Shown piece after piece: positions 6,559 to 12,430 of a DNA stretch of 12,430 nt (within the stretch, counting starts at the first letter, position 1; every line of letters begins with the position of its first letter). The DNA comes from Ilumatobacteraceae bacterium. Its GTDB lineage: Bacteria > Actinomycetota > Acidimicrobiia > Acidimicrobiales > Ilumatobacteraceae. The translations under genes and the position numbers were made by a program. The stretch spans positions 1-12,430 of the forward strand of contig JAOBWK010000046.1 in NCBI GenBank assembly GCA_025463305.1, read 5' to 3'. The notes under the pieces were generated by a model. It worked only from the letters and a program-made list of their open reading frames with translations. It did no database searches and was not told the origin of the DNA.

Positions 6559-6561
6559 GTA
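6556..6561 (-). promoter_or_regulatory. Candidate cysM -10 box
   Basis: TACAAT on the minus strand differs from consensus TATAAT at one base and lies in the 106-base gap between the redoxin stop and the cysM start. A good -35 is not seen 16-18 bases upstream. It suggests that cysM can be transcribed apart from the upstream genes. Confidence 0.45.
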
Positions 6562-6611
6562 CCCAATTCGCCCCACCGTTGCGCACGCAGCTCGACCCGG
6601 GTGCGTTGTAC

Positions 6612-7673
6612 CTACTCCGGCTTCGGATCCTCCGGGTACTCGCGACCGGCAGCAAGGCGATAGCCGGGGCTGCCGGCTTCCATCCACTCGCCCACGAACG
6701 TGAAGAACTCGTTGCCGAACGGATCGATGTCGTTCATCGGCATGCTGCCGCGGCGGATCGTCCAGTCGTTCGGCGCCAGCGCCGCGGCGCTGGCGAGGTG
6801 CTCGCGCGCGCCCTCGATGTCGCTGCGGTCGTGGAGCTCGACGGCGATGCGGCGGTGGAGGCGGGCCTGCTGCAGCTCCGGCGACGGCTGCTCCATCAGG
6901 TCGGCAACGGTGGCATCGTCGAGCAACCGCTCGCCGTGGTTCACCCAGGCGCGGAGCTGCTCGTGGTGCACCGACGAATCGACGTGCGCGAACGCACGGA
7001 ACCGGTCGTCGGCCATCGCGGTGTCGGCGGGACGGACGACGCGCCCGTCCTCGTCGATCCACACGGTGGCCGGCACGTTGACGATGCCGTACTGCTCGGC
7101 CACGGTGAAGTCGCGGTCGATGAGGATCGTCAGCTCGGGTGCGTGCGCGGCCCACTCCCGGACCGCCTCGAGATCGCTGTCGATCGCGACGGCGATGATC
7201 GTCAGGCCTGCGTCAGCCAGTTCTTCCTGCATCGTCTGCCACACGGGCAGCTCATAGCGACAGCCTCACCAACTGGACCAGGCGAGCAGCAGCACCTTGC
7301 GGCGGTCGAAGTCGTGCAGGCTCACCGGCTTGCCGGACATGTCGGGCAACGTGAAGGCCGGCGCCTGCAGGCTCGTCATCGATTCGGCTCGGGCAGCTGC
7401 GGAGACGCCGAGCGCGGCAACGCCTCGTGCGGTGTCGACCACGGCGGTCATCCCGATCACGGGTGCGGCCTGGGCGAGGTCGATCAGGCCGTCATGCGGG
7501 ATGACCTCGGCCTTGTGGTAGATCGGTGCACAGATGTCGCCGCGGCACATGCCCTCGGGCTTCAGCGTCCAACCGGTGAGCGCTTCGAACGCGGCCGGCT
7601 GCATCAGCCAGCGACCGTCGTCGATCGTCGCGTCGACCTCGACGTGCTCGGTGTCGTTGATGACCGTTGCCAT
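6612..7673 (-). CDS. Selenocysteine-containing thioredoxin-fold redoxin (in-frame UGA)
   Basis: Read through one TGA at 7266-7268, this gene encodes 353 residues. Residues 1-100 hold a less familiar N-terminal part with GMCRGDIC (Cys43, Cys48). Residues 102-235 are an AhpC/TlpA-type thioredoxin fold: APAFTLPDMSGKPVSLHDF, KVLLLAWSSW, then Sec136-Gly-Cys138-Arg, the helix LPVWQTMQEELADAG, LTIIAVAIDSD, and the cis-Pro segment NVPATVWIDEDG (Pro201). Residues 240-310 look helical and TPR-like. The TGA sits exactly at the peroxidatic/thiol Cys position, directly after the active-site Trp. Both flanking stretches are in the same frame and have normal codon use, and a SECIS-like hairpin follows. Reduction of thiols or peroxides is likely and the substrate is unknown. 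The ATG at 7673 lies 16 bases after the stop of the JAMM gene, after a G-rich, weak Shine-Dalgarno. The alternative, a nonsense-mutated Cys form, is less likely because the rest is undamaged. Confidence 0.85.
7230..7262 (-). promoter_or_regulatory. Candidate bacterial SECIS element
   Basis: Fifteen bases after the TGA, the minus strand forms CTGCC / GGCAG (7250-7246 with 7240-7236), a perfect 5-bp stem closed by the loop CGTGT. A lower stem TGTCG / CGATG (7262-7258 with 7234-7230, two wobble pairs) can stack beneath it through an asymmetric internal loop. The apical loop starts 20 bases after the TGA and carries G and U, as expected for bacterial SECIS elements bound by SelB, which lie within the coding region just past the UGA. 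Geometry is read by eye; folding energy was not computed. Confidence 0.7.
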
Positions 7674-7689
7674 GGATCCCCCGGTGCGC

Positions 7690-8091
7690 TCAGCCGACAG
7701 CGATGGGCTCATCGCTGATCGTGCCGTCGACGAGACGATAGCTGCGCGCCTCGGGTGCCTCACGCTTCAGGCTGACGATGATGTAGTGCCACGAGGGATC
7801 GGGCGCCTGGTTCACGTCGGTGACGCTCGGATACGGCTCGGTGTGGGTGTGGCTGTGCATCACCCCGATCACCTCCATGCCCTCGTCCTCCGCGTCGCGC
7901 TCGGCGCGCAGCAGGTCCTTCGGGCCGATGCTGTACACCTTGCCCGAGTGGGTGGTGTTCTCGCACGGGACGAAGCGCACCACCGAGTTGCTCGCCGGAT
8001 GGCCGACCAACAGGCCACACGCTTCCTCCGGGTAGCAGTCGTACGCCTGAGCGATCAGCGCTGCGTAGGCGCCTCGGGACACGGCCAACAT
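7690..8091 (-). CDS. Mec-like JAMM/MPN+ metallopeptidase
   Basis: A 133-residue zinc peptidase of the JAMM family. Visible are the catalytic Glu in CYPEEACGLLVG (about residues 18-29) and the zinc motif HSHTHTEPYPSVTD, which fits HxH-x7-S-x2-D. The C-terminus SYRLVDGTISDEPIAV resembles Mec of M. tuberculosis, which cleaves cysteine from the C-terminus of the carrier CysO after CysM has added it. A similar hydrolytic role in cysteine release is therefore likely, but CysO is not encoded nearby. The next gene, the Sec redoxin, follows after 16 bases, so the two are probably co-transcribed. No Shine-Dalgarno precedes the ATG at 8091. A GTG at 8100 is an alternative start, but the -10 position favours a leaderless start at 8091. 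Confidence 0.9.
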   Translation of the reverse strand: MLAVSRGAYAALIAQAYDCYPEEACGLLVGHPASNSVVRFVPCENTTHSGKVYSIGPKDLLRAERDAEDEGMEVIGVMHSHTHTEPYPSVTDVNQAPDPSWHYIIVSLKREAPEARSYRLVDGTISDEPIAVG

Positions 8092-8098
8092 CCGGGGC

Positions 8099-8104
8099 AC
8101 GATA
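8099..8104 (-). promoter_or_regulatory. Possible -10 of a leaderless mec-redoxin transcript
   Basis: TATCGT (TANNNT) on the minus strand ends 7 bases before the ATG at 8091, the spacing expected if transcription starts on the A of the start codon. The lack of any Shine-Dalgarno upstream agrees. No clear -35 is visible. Confidence 0.45.
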
Positions 8105-8137
8105 CCGGCGTCGGGGTCCGCGGCTGCTGGCCGACGA

Positions 8138-8943
8138 TCACGATGAAGAACCCTCGACCCTGTCCGGCCAGTGCGCTGCCAAACGCTGGCGGGCACGCTG
8201 GAGGTGACGGTAGAAGCTGGAGCGGCTCATGTTGGCCCGAGTCATCGCAAAGACGTGACCGCCGCGGGGTTCGAGGTAGGTGTCGACGAGGATCCGGCGG
8301 AGCAGTGTGTCGTCGGACGAATCCGTGAAGGTCGCTTGGATCGCGGCTGCGACCGTGTCCCTCGACGCGCCGTCACCGGCGCGGCTCCCGCGAAGCGCAG
8401 CGCCGGTAGCGGACGAGTCCGAGGTTCCCGACGCGAACGAGCTCGGCGCCCGCGCCGGCATCTCCTCCACCCAAGCAAGCACCATGATCAGCGAGAGCTC
8501 GCCGGTCGAACGGCGAACGACGTTGACATCGTCGGGGTTGGTCTCCGCCCAGCGCACGATGCGACGACCGAACTGCGCACCGAACGCCGGAGCGGTCCCC
8601 AGGCATCGAACTCGTCGATGATCAGCACGACACGATCCTCCACTGCAGCTTCGGCGATCGCTCGATCGGTTCGGGCACTGTCGTCGCCGATCTCGCGACC
8701 GTCCAGCACGCACACGGGCCGCGATCGGGCGACCGCACGGCGAGCGAACTCGCGCAGGAGTGCGCTCTTCCCGATGCCGGCTGGGCCGTGCACGTAGAGG
8801 ATCCGTCGCTCGGCGAGGTCATCCGGCGCTGCGTCGAAGATCGCCAGCTCGGCTTCGCGACCGACGAACCGGTCCGCGTCGAGGCGAGCCGCGACATCGC
8901 CGGTGCGCTGCACCGCCCCCGTTCGCCTCGCCTGACCGCCCAT
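8138..8943 (-). pseudogene. Decayed tandem copy of the STAND-HTH regulator
   Basis: This 806-base stretch is a shrunken paralogue of the intact gene just upstream. The 5' part still encodes DVAARLDADRFVGRE, Walker A GPAGIGKS and Walker B VVLIIDEFD, then breaks right after DEFDAW. The sequence resumes in another frame with FGRRIVRWAETNP-DDVNVVRRSTGELSLIM, equal to about residue 400 onward of the intact protein, so some 270 residues are gone. A second break leads, in a third frame, to AELVRVGNLGLVRYRR (intact residues about 479-491). A third leads back to a frame ending in ATFTDSSDD...RANMSRSSFYRHLQRARQRL, the helix-turn-helix end. At least three deletions with frameshifts exclude a single working product. 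A truncated ATPase fragment (8488-8943) could still be translated. The start is taken as the ATG at 8943. Confidence 0.85.
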
Positions 8944-9012
8944 CCACTCGCGATCATCCCACGTCGACCAGCCGCCCGGACCGAGGATCGTGGTGCAGGG
9001 CCGCCGCTGACG

Positions 9013-11046
9013 TCAGCTGCGATCCGGCTCCAGGTCTGCCGCGGATGCGGCGATGCGCGCGCGAGCCTCCTTGAGCGAGCGGTAGAAGGCCGATCGGCTC
9101 GTGTTCGCCCGCTGCATCGCGATGGAACGCCCGCCATCGGGGTCGATGTAGGTCCACTCGGTCAGCTGGCGCAGCAGCCGATCCCGATCGCTCGACTCGA
9201 AGGTTCGCTCGATCGCCGCCCGCACCGCGGCGCGGGCCGTGTCGACCCGCGCTGCGCCCTCTCCGATTCCGAGGCTGCCCGCTGCGAGTGCGGCCGGGTC
9301 CCGGTACGTCCGCAGCGCAGCGATCAGCGCCGCCGAAGGATCGCTCGGCACGTGCCGCGCCGCAACCTCGCCCTGCTCGGCGCGGATGATGTCGTGCAGA
9401 CCTCCGATGACCCCGCCGGGGCCGTAGTCCACGACCCAGGTCTCGATGCTGCGCTCGCGGTCGCGTCGGCGCAGCGCTTCGACCTCCACGTATCCCAGTT
9501 CGGCGCCCCCGTCGGTCACGGTCCTGTCCTCGTAGTTGACGAGGATGTACCGGGCCGCCGTTGCGCCGGACCGACGGATGAACGACATGTTGCCGACCCG
9601 CACGACTTCGGCACGTGTCGCGGCGTCGAGATCCGGCTCCACGAAGTGGATGTCGATCAGCATCAGCGACTCCGCGAGGATCCCCCGGGAGCGAGCGTGC
9701 TCGATCATCGGACCGACCTCGATCTCCCGGGTTGCCCAGGCAGGCGCGTCGACGAGCCAGGCGAAGATCGTGATCAGCGATAGCACGCCGCTCGACCGCC
9801 GGACTGTCCACACGTGCGCAGGGTTCGTCTCGCTCCAGCGCACGAAGCGCGACCACCAAGCGGTCTCACCGCAGCCCATGAGCGCCGCGGCAGTCTCGAG
9901 ATCGCCCGGACGCAGGATGTCGCCGTAGTGGGTCGAGCTCGCTCCGGAACCGAGCCGGATCCCCGGGTTCTCGATCAGATCACCGAGCTCGACCATCGCC
10001 TCGGTCTCGCCCGCCGATGCTCGGTCACGCAGGTGATCGGCGACCCGGAGCACAAGGGCACGATGACGGTCCGGCGCGGCGAGCCGCATGCGTGCGAGCA
10101 ACGCCTTGCGCATCAGCCGGTGCAAGGCGACGCGAGTGCCGACCGGCTCGGCGATGGAGAGCTGGCGCAGCTGCTGCCACGCAGTCCGGGTGCGCTGGCC
10201 GCGCAGCACCGCTGCCAGCAGACGCGCATCGGACAGCGGCGCGATCGCCGCGACGTGGAGGACAGCCGGATCGATCCCATCGAGCTCGCTCCCCGCGAGG
10301 TGATCGAGGAGCTGCTCGGCGAGGCGCCGCTCGCCGACCGAGGCAGCGGGATCCGCCGCCGCAGGAAGGCTGACTCGCCCGATCATCTCGATGCCGGCGG
10401 CCCGAGCAGACGTCGCTGCAGCGAGGCTGAGCGCGAGCGGGTATCCGCCCGCCCAGGCAACCAGATGTTCCAACCGCTCGCCACGAGCCACCCCGCGCGC
10501 GATCAGCAGGTCGGCTGCATCGGCCGCTGCGAGTGGCGCGAGCTCGATGGTGGACACGATGTGTTCGAGGCCGTCAGCGGTCCACTCTCGCGCCGGTCGC
10601 TGGCGGCCGGCCAGGACCACCACGGAGGCGGCCGACAGCTCCGCAAGGATCACGTCCCGGAGCTTGAACCGCAGCGCGACGAGTTGGTCGAACTCGTCGA
10701 TGATCACCACGGGATCGGGCTCGGACGCCGCTGTCGACAGATCCGACGAGAGCGAATCGACATCGCCGAGGTCGGTTCGACCGTCGAACGTGTGCACCCG
10801 GCGACCGAGTGCGCTCGCCAGACGGGCTGCTGCACGCAGCAGACCGCTCTTGCCGATGCCGGCCGGCCCGTGAACGTAGACGATCCGCTGTGGACGATCG
10901 CCGGCGATGAGCGATTCGATGACGGCCAACTCACTCGCGCGACCGACGAAGCGCTCGGCATCGAGTCGAGCGGCGACGTCGCCGAGTCGTTCCCGAGGGT
11001 CCGCCGTCGTGTCGTCCGCCGCGCTCACCACCGCTGATTGTGACAC
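9013..11046 (-). CDS. STAND-like ATPase with C-terminal helix-turn-helix, uncharacterised regulator
   Basis: A 677-residue protein. Residues 33-215 form a P-loop ATPase: RFVGRASEL, Walker A GPAGIGKS at 60-67, Walker B VVIIDEFD at 113-120, a sensor-like VVVLAGRQRP at 142-151, and GGYPLAL at 200-206, the GxP motif of STAND/NB-ARC type switches. Residues 220-400 look helical and superhelix-like (LRQLSIAEPVGTRVALHRLMRKALL). A region of unknown fold follows at about 410-560. The C-terminal RANTSRSAFYRSLKEARARI (647-666) has the look of a DNA-binding helix-turn-helix. By analogy with MalT-like proteins it would be an ATP-gated transcription regulator; the signal and target are unknown. The GTG start at 11046 is inferred from the paralogue's start, and the Shine-Dalgarno is weak. 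The gene diverges from smpB with 54 bases between. A decayed tandem copy lies 69 bases downstream. Confidence 0.8.
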   Translation of the reverse strand: MSQSAVVSAADDTTADPRERLGDVAARLDAERFVGRASELAVIESLIAGDRPQRIVYVHGPAGIGKSGLLRAAARLASALGRRVHTFDGRTDLGDVDSLSSDLSTAASEPDPVVIIDEFDQLVALRFKLRDVILAELSAASVVVLAGRQRPAREWTADGLEHIVSTIELAPLAAADAADLLIARGVARGERLEHLVAWAGGYPLALSLAAATSARAAGIEMIGRVSLPAAADPAASVGERRLAEQLLDHLAGSELDGIDPAVLHVAAIAPLSDARLLAAVLRGQRTRTAWQQLRQLSIAEPVGTRVALHRLMRKALLARMRLAAPDRHRALVLRVADHLRDRASAGETEAMVELGDLIENPGIRLGSGASSTHYGDILRPGDLETAAALMGCGETAWWSRFVRWSETNPAHVWTVRRSSGVLSLITIFAWLVDAPAWATREIEVGPMIEHARSRGILAESLMLIDIHFVEPDLDAATRAEVVRVGNMSFIRRSGATAARYILVNYEDRTVTDGGAELGYVEVEALRRRDRERSIETWVVDYGPGGVIGGLHDIIRAEQGEVAARHVPSDPSAALIAALRTYRDPAALAAGSLGIGEGAARVDTARAAVRAAIERTFESSDRDRLLRQLTEWTYIDPDGGRSIAMQRANTSRSAFYRSLKEARARIAASAADLEPDRS

Positions 11047-11069
11047 GGCACGACGTCGAGCCTCACCGG

Positions 11070-11092
11070 TAACATGGCGCCTCCCTCAAGGA
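11070..11092 (+). promoter_or_regulatory. Candidate smpB -10 and ribosome binding site
   Basis: TAACAT at 11070-11075 fits TANNNT and would start a transcript near 11082. AAGGA at 11088-11092 is spaced 8 bases from the ATG at 11101. That ribosome binding site decides the start against the in-frame ATG at 11074, which overlaps the -10 and has no Shine-Dalgarno. Confidence 0.5.
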
Positions 11093-11100
11093 ACGTTCTC

Positions 11101-11586
11101 ATGGCCACCCGCGTCGAAGCTCAGAAATACATCGCCAGCAACCGCAAGGCTCGGTTCGACTACTCCATCCTCGACGTGTTCGAGGCGGGCATCGTGCTGC
11201 AGGGCAGCGAGGTCAAGGTGCTCCGGATGGGCCACCTGCAGATCGCCGATGCCTACGCGCGGGTGCTGAACGGCGAGGTCTGGCTCGACGGCGTGCACAT
11301 CCCGCCGTACCTGTTCGCCCACGGCGTCGGCGCGCACAACCCGGACCGCCCGCGCAAGCTGCTGATGCAGAAGGACGAGATCCAGCGCATCGCGGCCCGG
11401 ATCCAGCAGGAGCGCCTGTCGCTGGTGCCGCTGAGCTTCTACTTCAAGGAGGGGCGGGTGAAGGTCGAGCTCGCCCTCGCCGCCGGCCGCCGCAAGGGCG
11501 ACAAGCGCAACGCGATGGCCGAGCGCGACGTCCAGCGCGAGATGCAGAAGGCCCTCGGCCGGCAGCGCAAGGGCCGGGACGACTGA
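11101..11586 (+). CDS. smpB: SsrA-binding protein SmpB
   Basis: SmpB binds the tRNA-like domain of tmRNA and delivers it to ribosomes stalled on broken mRNA. The 161-residue product has the whole family pattern: NRKARFDYSILDVFEAGIVLQGSEVKVLR near the N-terminus (OB-fold core), IADAYARVLNGEVWLDGVHI, DRPRKLLMQKDEI, LVPLSFYFKEGRVKVELALAAGRR, and a basic tail KGDKRNAMAERDVQREMQKALGRQRKGRDD, which enters the decoding centre as a helix. Length is normal for the family. It precedes the hutD-like gene by a few bases, and ssrA lies about 640 bases downstream on the same strand, the common smpB-ssrA arrangement with one gene inserted. Confidence 0.98.
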   Translation: MATRVEAQKYIASNRKARFDYSILDVFEAGIVLQGSEVKVLRMGHLQIADAYARVLNGEVWLDGVHIPPYLFAHGVGAHNPDRPRKLLMQKDEIQRIAARIQQERLSLVPLSFYFKEGRVKVELALAAGRRKGDKRNAMAERDVQREMQKALGRQRKGRDD

Positions 11587-11591
11587 CGGCT

Positions 11592-12155
11592 GTGATGCGC
11601 GTCCAACGGTCTGCCGAGCACCACGTCGTCCCCTGGGCCAACGGCCTCGGCGTCACCGCCGACGTGTTCCTGTGGCCCGCCGAGGCCGAGGAGTGGACGT
11701 GGAGGCTGAGCATCGCCGACGTCTCCGACGACCTGCCCTTCTCGGTCATGCCCGGCATCGACCGGCACATCATGGTGGCCCACGGCGCCGGCATGGCGCT
11801 CACCGTCGGCGGCGCACCCGAGCACCGGATGGACACCACCACCCTGCCGCTCTCGTTCGCCGGCGAAGCCGCCACCACCTGCCGCCTGCTCGACGGCCCG
11901 ATCCAGGACCTCAACCTGATGGTCCGCCGTGGGCACGGCACCGGGTCGTTGCGCAACGTGTCGATGAGCGTCGGCAAGCGGCTCGAGTGGTCCAAGGACG
12001 ATATCGCGCTGGTGGTGGTCGACGGCTTGCTCACCTTCGACGGCATCCCGCTGCACACCTTCGATGCCGTGCTGCTCGACAGCGACCCGGGATACCCGCA
12101 GCTCGTCGCCCAGACCCACAGCCGGGTCGCCGTCGCCGAGATCCGCCTCACCTGA
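11592..12155 (+). CDS. HutD/Ves-family cupin protein
   Basis: A 187-residue protein of the HutD/Ves type, a bicupin-like beta-barrel family of uncertain biochemical role; HutD is linked to histidine use in pseudomonads, and Ves is an E. coli member. Family marks are PWANGLGVTADVFLWP (usually WKNGGG followed by TREI), WTWRLSIADVSDDLPFSVMPGIDRHIMVAHGAGMALTV, and the later LNLMVRRGHGTGS. The signature Lys/Gly positions of WKNGGG are altered to WANGLG. The start is GTG 11592 or the adjacent ATG 11595. It begins 5 bases after the smpB stop and is probably co-transcribed with it. No hut genes are in the window, so a link to histidine degradation is not supported here. Confidence 0.85.
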   Translation: MMRVQRSAEHHVVPWANGLGVTADVFLWPAEAEEWTWRLSIADVSDDLPFSVMPGIDRHIMVAHGAGMALTVGGAPEHRMDTTTLPLSFAGEAATTCRLLDGPIQDLNLMVRRGHGTGSLRNVSMSVGKRLEWSKDDIALVVVDGLLTFDGIPLHTFDAVLLDSDPGYPQLVAQTHSRVAVAEIRLT

Positions 12156-12225
12156 CCGGACGACCGACGGCGGGGCGCGGTTCCAAGGCGGACTCGGTAC
12201 AGTCGCTCGGACAAACATCACACAC

Positions 12226-12430
12226 GGGGCTGACAGGTTTCGACGTCAGTGTTCTTGGGCGATCATGCGACCCGAGTGGCTCAGACTCGTTAAACGGGGC
12301 AAAAAACAGAATTGCCAACGAGCAGTTCGCTCTCGCCGCCTGATCTTCAGGTGAGCGAAGAGACATCGTGAGTAGAAATACCGCACGGGGCCAATCCATC
12401 GCAGCCCGGCAACAGAAGCGAAGGATGACG
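12226..12430 (+). ncRNA. ssrA: tmRNA (ssrA), 5' part; 3' end beyond window
   Basis: The 5' end GGGGCTGACAGGTTTCGAC is the conserved start of tmRNA: acceptor-stem strand, then the D-loop-like TTCGAC. The tag reading frame runs from the resume codon GCA at 12299 to the TGA at 12341-12343 and encodes AKNRIANEQFALAA. With the alanine supplied by the charged tmRNA this gives a 15-residue tag ending in the LAA degron. Downstream sequence to 12430 belongs to the pseudoknot region; the 3' tRNA-like half and CCA lie outside the window. A TACAGT hexamer at 12198-12203 could be a -10 only if a short 5' extension is trimmed, as RNase P does for tmRNA. Confidence 0.96.

Noticed and set aside
6612..7244. 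Independent gene starting at the GTG at 7244 downstream of the TGA
   Set aside because: It would begin in the middle of a thioredoxin fold, lacks a Shine-Dalgarno, and is in frame with the upstream half; one UGA-containing gene explains both parts.
8488..8943. Small free-standing P-loop ATPase gene
   Set aside because: The frame leaves the paralogue's homology right after Walker B and ends in unrelated residues, while homology continues in other frames downstream; a pseudogene fits better.
12198..12203. TACAGT as a direct ssrA -10 box
   Set aside because: It lies 22 bases before the mature 5' end and has no -35 partner; kept only as a remark under ssrA.
11672..12343. Plus-strand open frame running from the HutD-like gene into ssrA
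   Set aside because: It is an out-of-frame shadow that happens to end in the tmRNA tag frame; the tag is translated only from the resume codon on stalled ribosomes.

Overview
The window is GC-rich and its codons favour G or C in the third position. It lacks obvious transfer signatures: no IS element, integrase, tRNA gene or CRISPR array was seen. Likely -10 boxes are of the loose TANNNT type, two of them so close to a start codon that the transcripts look leaderless, and there is a mycobacterial-type JAMM peptidase / CysM pair. Together these suggest a high-GC actinobacterium, possibly of the Acidimicrobiia; that placement is inference.

Left part (1-4166, minus strand): rpsO (S15), a DUF1269-type membrane protein, a MaoC-like double-hotdog protein and pnp (PNPase, running off the left edge) lie head to tail. 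The familiar rpsO-pnp pair is thus split by two translationally coupled genes (ATGA overlap), and pnp has a 310-base upstream region of its own that contains a perfect inverted repeat. rpsO has a recognisable promoter and a structured leader.

Middle (4314-5571, plus strand): a small membrane-anchored protein with a Gln/Pro/Tyr repeat tail, then a fusion of an AroQ-type chorismate mutase domain to a vicinal-oxygen-chelate domain that resembles the C-terminal part of 4-hydroxyphenylpyruvate dioxygenase.

Sulfur/redox cluster (5558-8091, minus strand): a Mec-like JAMM peptidase, a thioredoxin-fold redoxin and a CysM-type cysteine synthase. The redoxin reading frame is interrupted by one TGA exactly where a catalytic Cys is expected (Trp-TGA-Gly-Cys-Arg), the frame continues for 217 codons, and a stem-loop of bacterial SECIS geometry starts 15 bases after the TGA. 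It is best read as one 353-residue selenoprotein. No CysO-like sulfur carrier is present in the window. cysM appears to have its own promoter with an operator-like inverted repeat over the predicted start of transcription.

Regulator pair (8138-11046, minus strand): an intact 677-residue STAND-like ATPase with a C-terminal helix-turn-helix, followed by a tandem paralogue reduced by internal deletions and frameshifts to a pseudogene.

Right part (11101-12430, plus strand): smpB, a HutD/Ves-family cupin and the 5' part of ssrA (tmRNA), cut by the window end. SmpB and tmRNA form the trans-translation system; the encoded tag ends in the usual LAA degron.
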